From a virus: DNA of 49,270 nucleotides. This document shows, in pieces, positions 22,147-29,400 of this stretch. The notes below the pieces were generated by a model that worked only from the letters and a program-made list of their open reading frames with translations, made no database searches and was not told the origin of the DNA. The stretch is from positions 1-49,270 of the IMG/VR virus record IMGVR_UViG_3300036785_000905; one strand, written 5' to 3'. The translations under genes and the position numbers were made by a program. Every line of letters begins with the position of its first letter. The stretch's first letter is position 1.

Positions 22147-22254
22147 GAGAAGTCTAGGGTTCATAGCCCATCTAAAACTATGATTTAGCGGTAATGCTCC
22201 CGCACCAGACGGGTAGGTCTTTCACCTACACATTAGTGTCTCGTCTTACTTCTC
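22147..22254 (-). ncRNA. Structured leader RNA with tRNA-like hairpin set
   Basis: ORF-free segment downstream of promoter copy e. A terminal helix GAGAAG/CTTCTC encloses four hairpins: AGACG...GTAGGT/ACCTAC...CGTCT, GCGG/CCGC, CTAAA with a seven-base loop and TTTAG, and GGG with a seven-base loop and CCC. It is followed by ATTATATTTTT. The last three hairpins plus GTCTGG/CCTAGAC outline a cloverleaf, but position 33 is C, the T-stem has only three pairs and no CCA is present. It is probably a cis-acting leader or a tRNA mimic. Confidence 0.45.
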
Positions 22255-22279
22255 ATTTAACACCATGTATTTTTTGCGA
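22251..22279 (-). promoter_or_regulatory. TACATG-N3-TTAAAT-GAGA element, copy e
   Basis: Reads CGCAAAAAA, TACATG, GTG, TTAAAT, GAGA: the copy closest to the consensus. Leader of about 150 bases before the 53-aa membrane protein. Confidence 0.75.
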
Positions 22280-22333
22280 TTTCACAATGACGTAAAAAAT
22301 TGAGAAGCAGTGTTAGTCGACCCCCATTGGGCA

Positions 22334-22558
22334 TCACTTTCCCGCTCGTGAAACGACAACCTTACGGAATGTATCGAGAAGCACATAGGCACAAACACCA
22401 AGAATGGCATTCCTACCCGCTCGATTGAAAACCTTCTCGATAAGAACGACTTTGTCTTCGAAATTCTGAATATTCGATCGGCCCCCATTACCTCCGGGTC
22501 CATACTGACCTCGATCCTTGCGGTTGAGCCGAACTGAAATTTCACGATCTTCTAACAC
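22334..22558 (-). CDS. Small protein with C-terminal membrane segment (74 aa)
   Basis: GTG start with GAAAGG seven bases upstream. Basic, Gly-rich first half (LNRKDRGQYGPGGNGG) and a hydrophobic C-terminal helix (NAILGVCAYVLLDTF). The overlapping 87-aa frame at 22282-22545 has no SD and is rejected. Confidence 0.55.
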   Translation of the reverse strand: MLEDREISVRLNRKDRGQYGPGGNGGRSNIQNFEDKVVLIEKVFNRAGRNAILGVCAYVLLDTFRKVVVSRAGK

Positions 22559-22595
22559 TTTAGTCCTTTCAATGGATTAAATAAAAAAATATAAC

Positions 22596-22633
22596 GAGAA
22601 GTCTGTACATATAGTACACATTGTAACCTTCTC
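22596..22633 (-). other. Leader hairpin with T-tract, copy f
   Basis: GAGAAG/CTTCTC closes a 38-base stem-loop containing TGTAC-TATAT-GTACA. It is followed by GTTATATTTTTTT. Same terminal helix as leader e with an entirely different interior, which argues for selection on the helix. Confidence 0.55.
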
Positions 22634-22657
22634 ATCTAACACCATGTATTTCTTGCG
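22629..22657 (-). promoter_or_regulatory. TACATG-N3-TTAAAT-GAGA element, copy f
   Basis: Reads CGCAAGAAA, TACATG, GTG, TTAGAT, GAGA. About 72 bases before the 74-aa gene. The T-run of the preceding terminator abuts its upstream edge. Confidence 0.75.
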
Positions 22658-22701
22658 AAAAAAAACTAAGACCGTGCAATATTAGTTGCAAGATCTTAGT
22701 T
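22657..22701 (-). terminator. Rho-independent terminator
   Basis: ACTAAGATC pairs with GTCTTAGT (one bulge) and is followed by an eight-base T run. It ends the one-gene unit 22708-22893. Confidence 0.75.
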
Positions 22702-22707
22702 TCAGTA

Positions 22708-22893
22708 CTACTTTCCGGTGAAATTACCGTACTCCTCCATCAGGCCTTTCGACTCAATGAATGCGTTTGCGTCCTGAAGCGCTGAGCGACTGATGGTCGT
22801 GCAGATAGCTGCCGTACCAATAATCGCAATAGCGACTCGGTGCTTCGAAACGAAATTCACTGGTGCCTTAGCGACCTTCTTGAATTTGTCCAT
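22708..22893 (-). CDS. Small membrane protein (61 aa)
   Basis: AAGGAG before the ATG. Basic start (MDKFKKVAKAPVNFVSKHR), one transmembrane helix (VAIAIIGTAAICTTI), polar end. Isolated between promoter copy g and a terminator. Confidence 0.65.
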   Translation of the reverse strand: MDKFKKVAKAPVNFVSKHRVAIAIIGTAAICTTISRSALQDANAFIESKGLMEEYGNFTGK

Positions 22894-22917
22894 GATTTCT
22901 CCTTAAATAGGTAGTTT

Positions 22918-22943
22918 CCATTTAAGGACATGTAATTTTTGCG
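22918..22943 (-). promoter_or_regulatory. TACATG-N3-TTAAAT-GAGA element, copy g
   Basis: Reads CGCAAAAAT, TACATG, TCC, TTAAAT, GGAA; the GAGA block is degenerate here. About 26 bases before the 61-aa gene. Confidence 0.65.
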
Positions 22944-22945
22944 AG

Positions 22946-22980
22946 GAAAAAACCTAAGCCCTTGTAGGGGGCTTAGGCCT
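22946..22980 (-). terminator. Rho-independent terminator
   Basis: CCTAAGCCC pairs perfectly with GGGCTTAGG around a seven-base loop, then TTTTTT. It directly follows the stop of the 58-aa gene and abuts promoter copy g. Confidence 0.85.
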
Positions 22981-22987
22981 TTGATTG

Positions 22988-23164
22988 CTAGTCATTTACG
23001 TTTACAAATGCCTTCGTCTCTGGGTCGAAGAAGCGAACGTTGTACGTCTCGTCATCAATCAACACGACATATCCCTCCGATGTACGGAGAAAGATGTCAG
23101 GGTTGATCTTGATCGCGAGGGCGTACAGATTTGTCCGTGCCTTCAACTTCAAGTTCTGAAACAT
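22988..23164 (-). CDS. Small soluble protein (58 aa)
   Basis: ATG 23164 (MFQNLKLKARTNLY) is chosen because AAAGGAG precedes it; upstream codons would run through the promoter. Beta-rich pattern (EGYVVLIDDETYNVRFFDPET). Function unknown. One-gene transcription unit. Confidence 0.65.
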   Translation of the reverse strand: MFQNLKLKARTNLYALAIKINPDIFLRTSEGYVVLIDDETYNVRFFDPETKAFVNVND

Positions 23165-23183
23165 TAGTTTCTCCTTTACTAGT

Positions 23184-23213
23184 TCTCTCATTATAATGCA
23201 TGTAAATCTTGCG
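23184..23213 (-). promoter_or_regulatory. TACATG-N3-TATAAT-GAGA element, copy h
   Basis: Reads CGCAAGATT, TACATG, CAT, TATAAT, GAGA; here the second box is a perfect TATAAT. About 22 bases before the 58-aa gene. Confidence 0.7.
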
Positions 23214-23243
23214 GAAAAATTAAGGCCATGTTTCGACCTTAAT
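23212..23243 (-). terminator. Rho-independent terminator
   Basis: ATTAAGGTC pairs with GGCCTTAAT (one G-T) and runs into TTTTT. It ends the 23251-23490 unit and abuts promoter copy h. Confidence 0.75.
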
Positions 23244-23250
23244 CTTTGAT

Positions 23251-23490
23251 TCACCCTTCTCTGGTAACAATGTCCCAAAATTTTGCATTGGCGACACTTT
23301 TCTCGAGGGCAGCGTCAATGGCCGTCAACTTCTCGAAGTATGTCTTCCACGCAGAAATCATAACTGCTCTTTCTTCAGCCAACTCGGCTTCGAATTTTGC
23401 ATTCGATTTCTGAATGATCTTCACACTTACAAAGGTGACGGCCGCAACGGCTCCTCCAACAAGAATCGCTTTTGCTGCAATTCCAAACAT
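23251..23490 (-). CDS. Membrane protein with helical tail (79 aa)
   Basis: AAGGAG before the ATG. N-terminal transmembrane helix (AILVGGAVAAVTFVSVKII) and a long amphipathic helix rich in Ala, Glu and Lys. One-gene transcription unit. Confidence 0.65.
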   Translation of the reverse strand: MFGIAAKAILVGGAVAAVTFVSVKIIQKSNAKFEAELAEERAVMISAWKTYFEKLTAIDAALEKSVANAKFWDIVTREG

Positions 23491-23508
23491 TAGTTCTCCT
23501 TAGATAGT

Positions 23509-23541
23509 TTCTCTCATTATAATCCATGTAAAATATACAGA
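23509..23541 (-). promoter_or_regulatory. TACATG-N3-TATAAT-GAGA element, copy i
   Basis: Reads TACATG, GAT, TATAAT, GAGA. The upstream CGCAA block is replaced by TGTATAT. About 22 bases before the 79-aa gene. Confidence 0.65.
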
Positions 23542-23577
23542 AATGGCTCAGAACGTAAAATAAGCCCCTCTGAGCCG
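23539..23577 (-). terminator. Probable terminator stem
   Basis: GGCTCAGA pairs with TCTGAGCC, then ATTTCT. Weaker T run than its neighbours. There is no ORF immediately upstream, so it would end a non-coding transcript. Confidence 0.5.
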
Positions 23578-23772
23578 ATTTAGGCCGTTTTTACAAATCT
23601 AGGGTAGATTATACCATTATTTTTATTTTAGAGGCTTAGAACGAATCCTAGAAGGGGTTTTTTACAAAAAGTTCTAAGAAAATTCCCCCGGGGTATTTTT
23701 TCCCAGAAAAAAATAATAATCCATGTAAAAATTGTGAAGACCATGTAAATCTTCTTCAAACTTACATGGTCC
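23578..23772 (-). other. Non-coding segment with promoter-like element j and hairpins
   Basis: About 195 bases without an ORF. On the minus strand it begins with a perfect 10-base inverted repeat GACCATGTAA/TTACATGGTC (23739-23771). A degenerate element follows, TACATG, GAT, TATTAT, T-run (about 23712-23735), and then CTTAGAAC...GTTCTAAG and AATCTA/TAGATT stems. With the terminator at 23539 it could form a small non-coding transcript. Confidence 0.4.
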
Positions 23773-23805
23773 CCACAATCATCGACTACAAATGGTAATC
23801 CCTTT

Positions 23806-24090
23806 CTATCTCGGTCTGATTATTTGACTCAAGCCTTTCGAGGTGATCACATGTTTCTGCTCATATGCAATAATCAGAATTATTCCCAACAAATTTCCGC
23901 CAATGAGGGCCAATGTATCGAGGTTGATTTGACTCCGATTCTTCGTCTTTATGTCGTTCAACTTCTCCAAATGACCTATCATTATTGGATATCGTTCATC
24001 CATTACTCCAATTGTCTCCATTTGATCCAGAACTGATGCGATTTCTCTCTCAATCGACTCGTTTCCTTGATCTCTCGATAAATATCCCAT
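23806..24090 (-). CDS. Conserved phage membrane protein (94 aa)
   Basis: Recognisable widespread family: ERYPIMIGHLEKLNDIKT, then LDTLALIGGNLLGIILIIAYEQKHVITSKGL, with one transmembrane helix and a conserved ending. Found across phages and elements of Gram-positive bacteria; function unknown. GAAAGGA before the ATG. Driven by promoter copy k. Confidence 0.7.
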   Translation of the reverse strand: MGYLSRDQGNESIEREIASVLDQMETIGVMDERYPIMIGHLEKLNDIKTKNRSQINLDTLALIGGNLLGIILIIAYEQKHVITSKGLSQIIRPR

Positions 24091-24106
24091 GATTTCCTTT
24101 CTGTAG

Positions 24107-24135
24107 TTCTCATATAAGGCCGTGTATAACTTGTT
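24107..24135 (-). promoter_or_regulatory. TACATG-N3-TTATAT-GAGA element, copy k
   Basis: Reads TACACG, GCC, TTATAT, GAGA. About 20 bases before the 94-aa gene, with its upstream edge on the stop codon of the preceding gene. It marks the boundary between the structural operon and the small-gene cassettes. Confidence 0.6.
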
Positions 24136-24428
24136 TAGGCCTTTGTATCAGAAACTACTCGGAACGTGACTATAGTTTTTTGTTCTAGTTCTTCTGGAGT
24201 AGCATCAAGCTGTAAACTGAACCGTTTATCGCCTTTTTCGGACATAGATACTACGATAAGACCTTCATATTTTATTGAATCTCTAAATATACCGAAATTA
24301 AGGAATGTTATGATGATTATAAAGATACCAAGCGCTTCTACAGCATAGGTAAAGCTAAATATAAACACGGATAAGAGAAAATATACTGATGCAATCAAAG
24401 AAAAAGCTAAATTAGTTATTATCTTCAT
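24135..24428 (-). CDS. Small membrane protein (97 aa)
   Basis: AAGGAG before the ATG. Two hydrophobic helices in the first half (SLIASVYFLLSVFIFSF and ALGIFIIIITFLNFGIF), then a soluble beta-rich tail (KRFSLQLDATPEELEQKTIVTFRVV). Last gene of the long structural operon. Confidence 0.6.
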   Translation of the reverse strand: MKIITNLAFSLIASVYFLLSVFIFSFTYAVEALGIFIIIITFLNFGIFRDSIKYEGLIVVSMSEKGDKRFSLQLDATPEELEQKTIVTFRVVSDTKA

Positions 24429-24442
24429 AAAACTCCTTATTT

Positions 24443-25585
24443 TTATGAATTTTGATATTCTGTTGGTACATCGATAGTAAATGTTGGATATCCACTATCT
24501 CCATTAATATCTTCAATCTCAACGTATTCGCTCACCCGCATCACTCGAGCCTCATCATAATCACCCTCAACCGTAACAAGATCACCAAGACCGAAATCTT
24601 TCCTATATATGGCTTTAGTAGCATCTTTTCTTGTTTCAGCCTTAGATAGAGCCAAATTGTTCTGATTAGCCAGTGCTTCTTTGCCTAACTGTGTCATAGC
24701 AGTGACACAAGCATCATAAAATCCACCAACTGGAGCCGCTGTGAAATCTTTGTCTACCGCTTGCCCATCTACAAATATAGTTCTTCGAAATTCTTGCTTT
24801 TCTGTAGCAGAAGAAGGTACAAATACTTGAACCCATTTCCCTGATACAAATGCTGCGTTCTTAAACGTCTTATTACTCCATAAATAATCAGCATTAACTA
24901 TTTCACCAGTATTATAAGAGAAAACAACGCTGGTAGATTTATCAACCCCGGCAAATATAAGTAATACATGATGAGCATTCATTGCTCCTAAAGGAGACCA
25001 TGAACCAGGTCGCACTATTCTAACACCGAGATTATCTATTTTCAGAAGCTCCAACAAAGAAGAATAAACGGTTCCAATTTTAACTATTCGATCAAGTTGT
25101 ATAGAAGTCATACTACCAACAGAAATGGAAGTACTCATTTGTGGCAGAGCATCGTCTGGACGAACTACAAAATTGGGATTAATATGATCATCAACCAACT
25201 TTTTTGCCTGTGTCCAGGTATAATTAGCTGGAAGAGCATAATCTGTAATAGTTCCTGAGAAAGGAAGCGCTTTATTACTTCCAACAATTCTATTTTCTAA
25301 AAAAGTTTCCAAACTACGTCCAGTTATTTTTACTTCAGGAACTTTATCTCCAGATTCAGTTATTTCATGATTCTCTACTTCCATAATTATATCGCTGTTT
25401 ATATGTGAAATATAAGTACCAATTGGTAATTGATCTCTGACATCAGAGTCAACTCTAGCTGTTAAAGTAAATTCACTAGCATCTCGATACTTCTCGATCC
25501 ACATTTTAGTTAAAATATGATTGACAATTTGTCCTTGTTCCATTTGTGCATGAACATATGGGTTGGTAAATTTAAATAAATCCAT
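24443..25585 (-). CDS. Tail protein, ReqiPepy6 Gp37-like
   Basis: Baseplate-type tail protein. The opening WIEKYRDASEFTLTARVDSDVRDQ and the block IGTYISHINS...VENHEI...EVKITGRSLETFLENRIVG match the Siphovirus ReqiPepy6 Gp37-like family that follows Dit in many actinophages and Gram-positive siphophages. Length (380 aa) is typical. It directly follows the Dit-like gene with no spacer, so it probably forms part of the tail tip, joining Dit to the fibres. Confidence 0.75.
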   Translation of the reverse strand: MDLFKFTNPYVHAQMEQGQIVNHILTKMWIEKYRDASEFTLTARVDSDVRDQLPIGTYISHINSDIIMEVENHEITESGDKVPEVKITGRSLETFLENRIVGSNKALPFSGTITDYALPANYTWTQAKKLVDDHINPNFVVRPDDALPQMSTSISVGSMTSIQLDRIVKIGTVYSSLLELLKIDNLGVRIVRPGSWSPLGAMNAHHVLLIFAGVDKSTSVVFSYNTGEIVNADYLWSNKTFKNAAFVSGKWVQVFVPSSATEKQEFRRTIFVDGQAVDKDFTAAPVGGFYDACVTAMTQLGKEALANQNNLALSKAETRKDATKAIYRKDFGLGDLVTVEGDYDEARVMRVSEYVEIEDINGDSGYPTFTIDVPTEYQNS

Positions 25586-26464
25586 TTACACCCCCCAATA
25601 TGTTGGACGATATGATACGGCTGTCCAAGAAACTGCATCGTAATCATTAAATGTGAAGTGATTTTCCCCTGGAAATATAATTGGCCACGTAGAACCTGGC
25701 TCGACCAAATCAGCCAATGGTTGACGCGTTGTTCCACGAATCAAATATAATTGTTTTTCATCTTCATTTGAGTAAAACAAAGAATCATAACGTGTAAAAC
25801 CAGTTTGAAGAACTTCGTCTGCCTCCCTAGAAACTTCTCCGGGTAGCGTTGGCTTAGGTGCAATGGTAAAGTTCCAAATATCGTTCGGATCACGAATAGT
25901 AAGAGAATCAAGATCAGTATTAAAATATAATGTAAATGTAAATCCATGTGGTGCAGTCGATAAATCATCTATTATAAACGTATTTCTTGGATCCAAATAT
26001 GCCACATCAACTTTGACCGGCTCGGGAGCAGTCAACATAGTTGTATCACAAAGTACAGTAAGTTGTACCTCTTGTAATCTTGTAAATCGTTCTGATTCAA
26101 ACTTTGCAATATACCCCGAAATAACTGCAACTATTGAATGTGCATCTCTAAATTGAATTTGAACTTTACCTTTTCTAGAAGAAGCAATCATTTTATAAAC
26201 AGCATCTCTAATATCAGAAACAGACTGACCAAGAGAATAATTTGGATTTAAACCCATTTTTAATACAATTATTCGAGAGCCTTGCCTCAAATTATACGAA
26301 GGTGAGCCTCCGGGAGAGCCAATAAATTGTGGAATTATATCATCAGCGTCTAAACCTTTGATGTCTTTCACATTATATGGTTCAATTGAATCTGGATCCC
26401 GGAAACTCAAAACCAACGTATTACTAGAACCATCAGGATGAATTTCAACACTAGTCAAGTTCAT
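25586..26464 (-). CDS. Distal tail (Dit)-like protein
   Basis: Located between tape measure and Gp37-like genes, the standard position of Dit. The N-terminal half (DIKGLDADDIIPQF, SRIIVLKMGLNPNY, KGKVQIQFRD...GYIAKFESERFTRLQEVQLTVLC) matches the sandwich domain that rings the tail tip. The C-terminal half resembles the second Dit-like sandwich domain (FTFTLYFNTD, PGENHFTFND). The ATG overlaps the tape-measure stop as ATGA. Confidence 0.75.
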   Translation of the reverse strand: MNLTSVEIHPDGSSNTLVLSFRDPDSIEPYNVKDIKGLDADDIIPQFIGSPGGSPSYNLRQGSRIIVLKMGLNPNYSLGQSVSDIRDAVYKMIASSRKGKVQIQFRDAHSIVAVISGYIAKFESERFTRLQEVQLTVLCDTTMLTAPEPVKVDVAYLDPRNTFIIDDLSTAPHGFTFTLYFNTDLDSLTIRDPNDIWNFTIAPKPTLPGEVSREADEVLQTGFTRYDSLFYSNEDEKQLYLIRGTTRQPLADLVEPGSTWPIIFPGENHFTFNDYDAVSWTAVSYRPTYWGV

Positions 26465-29400
26465 ACTATGTTCAATTCCTCCTTTGCCAAAGCAATCTGG
26501 CTCTTAGTATTTCTGTAAATATCATTTGTTGAGAGTGCTTCTGGAGCATTAATAGTTTGCTCAAATATAACTTGTGATGGCGGTTGTGGCTGATTTGCTG
26601 CTGATCCAGCTGCATTTGCTGCAAGTGAAGATGAAATAAGTCCTGCTTGGGTAAATGACGCCGATGGAGTTATCTTAGCTGTACCCAATGCATCGGCAAT
26701 GCCCGTTGATTGTTGCTGAATCTTGGTCAGATCAAGTACTGGAGTAATAGTTGGACTAAATGCATCCATATTAGCAAAAGAATCTGGAATTTGACCGAGA
26801 CTATTACTAAATGCTGTTGTAATATTATCAGCTAATCTAGATGCACTAGCTTCAGCTGCTTTATTATTATCCATCCCAAGAGCCATACTGTCACCAATAT
26901 TTTGACCCATATCTATAAATAGTTTGGATGGTGAACCAATATGCAAGAAACTTTTAGCTCCCTCCCAAGCACTTGAAGCTAGATTCTTAGCACTTTCAGC
27001 AACCTCTTGAACTTTACTAGCCAAGCCACCGGTCAAACCATCTGCAATAGCAAAAGCCAAATCTTTACCAGCACCTCTAAGTTCTGCACTATGTGTATTA
27101 ATTGCCGTAGACAAACCCTCGACAAACTGAACAATGGCAGTCATAGCAGCATTAGCAATTTCCAATGCATGTGTAGTAAGACCTTCAATAAACTTAATAA
27201 TTGTTTGAGCACCAGCAGCGACAACTGTCTCAGCATTTTGACCAATACCAGTAATAAGATGAACTATAAATTGCGTACCAGCAGTTATAATTCTGCCCAT
27301 ATTGTTATCCAATGTTTGGATAAATAACACAATAATATCAGTAGCTTTATTAGCAACAGCCACAATATTATTAGCAATACCAGTCATCAACTGCATCAAT
27401 ATTTGGAAACCAGCATTTAGAATTTCTAGAATATGACTTCCAAGTGCCGTAATGAAACTAGTAATAATTTGTGTAACTGTATCAGCTACAAGTAGAATAT
27501 TATTCGAAATACCAAGAAGGAAATTAGTAAGTACTTGGAAACCAGCATCAATAATCAAACTTTCATTAGCAGCAATTGCTTGAATCAGTGTCGTAATGAT
27601 AAGTACAACGGCAGTAATAATAGATGTAATGTCTTGCGTAAGACCAAGCAAGAAATTAATTATCATATTAACGCCAGCAGCAATAATCTCACCATAATGA
27701 GTGCCGATTGATGTAATAAAAGTTGTAATTAGAGTTGCTACTGCTGCGACAATTGGATCAATATTCTGAGTCAATCCATTAACGAAGTTAACAATAATTT
27801 CACCTGCTTTATTTATAATTTCAGGCATATTGTTATTAATGCCATCCATGAGTGCAAGTAGAATATTATAACCCATCTGAACAAGACTGGGTAAGTTATC
27901 ATTAATAACCTTAATCAACATTTGAAGAAGAGCAGTAACTGCTTTAGCAAGCTGTGGTGCCAACTTTGTAATAGTTTCTAGTACTTGTGAAATAAGCGCA
28001 GTAAGAACTTTCAACAATTCTGGTGCAGCACGAAGAATTTCCTCCGCAAAGTTGACAATAAGTAAGGCCCCAGTCGCCGCTACCATTGGAATGGCTGTTT
28101 GAAGGGTACGAATTGCTGCCATAATACCCTTCATACCTGCATCAGCTGCAACAGCCATAATACTAAAAGCTGTAGCTACTAAGAATGCTCCGGCACCAAA
28201 CAAAGCAAAAGCAAGACCAACAACACCCAAAGCAACACCCAAGGCAAGCAATGCAGGAATAACTGGCTCCAAAACCAAAGCAGCAAGTCCAAGTACAATC
28301 AAAACTGCTGCAATAGCACCAAGTCCTGTTGCTATTTGTGCTATACTTAGTTTACCAACTGTTGCTAGAACCTTTCCTAAAATTTCAATAGCTTTAGCGG
28401 CAATAATTAATGCAGCTGCTCCAACAATTGACGATTGCATTACTTGCATAGATACCGCTAGGATAAGTAGCATCGCCGCAAAAGCGCCCAAACCCTTAGC
28501 AAGTGTCTTAAGATCTGCTTTACCCAGCGCCAAAACAGAAATAGCCATAGCACTAATGGCAGCAGCAAGAATAAGCATCCCGGCAGCAGTAAGTGGTAAA
28601 GTTGCGGGCATAACATACATTGCTGCAGCAACTATAACTAAAATTCCAGCAATACCAAGTAATCCTTTACCAAGTACCCCCCAGGATATATTACCAAATG
28701 CTTTAACTGCATCGGCCATAAGTCTTAGACCAATTGCCATGACAGCAAACCCAAGTGCACCAATAACACTAGATGCTGGAATTAACATCATAGCGGCTAC
28801 AATAAGAGCCATACCAACACCAACGCCAACCAGACCCTTTGCCATGTCTCCCCAAGACATTCCTGCAAAAGACTTTACTGCTATACTCAAAACGAGCAAA
28901 GCACCAGACAGAATAAGCACGCCTGCAGCTGAAAATATAAGCATTGGGTTCTTTGGCATCAACTGTGCCGCTGCGATAAGTATTAGCAACCCACCAGCAA
29001 CACCAGTTAAACCTTTACCAAGCTCAGCCCAACTAAGACCGCCAAGAATCTTAATAGCAATAGCTAAAATATCCACAGCCAAAGCCAAAGTAATAAGTGA
29101 AGCCGACAAAGCGAGCATCTTAAAAGATCCGCCTGTACCAACAAACTTTGACAACGCCGCCAACGTTCCAACCAACTCACTAAGACCGACTGAAATAGCT
29201 ACTAGTGCTTTGGTCAACGAAACAGAATCAATCAAAGACAAAGCAACAACAGAAATAGTCAAAACAGCAATTGCTCCAGCAATTTCCATGAGCATTTGTA
29301 CTTTAACTTGCTGTTGCATCTGCTTAATTGAAGAAGTTAACGTATCGAACGTTTTACCAATCTTTGAAAACAACCCACCAGTAAGATCAATTTTAAGACC

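Noticed and set aside
22147-22254. Functional tRNA gene
   Set aside because: No U33, short T-stem, no CCA and no acceptable anticodon loop; kept only as a tRNA-like leader.
22282-22545. 87-aa alternative frame overlapping the 74-aa gene
   Set aside because: No ribosome-binding site; the competing GTG start has a good SD and a coherent hydrophobic C-terminus.
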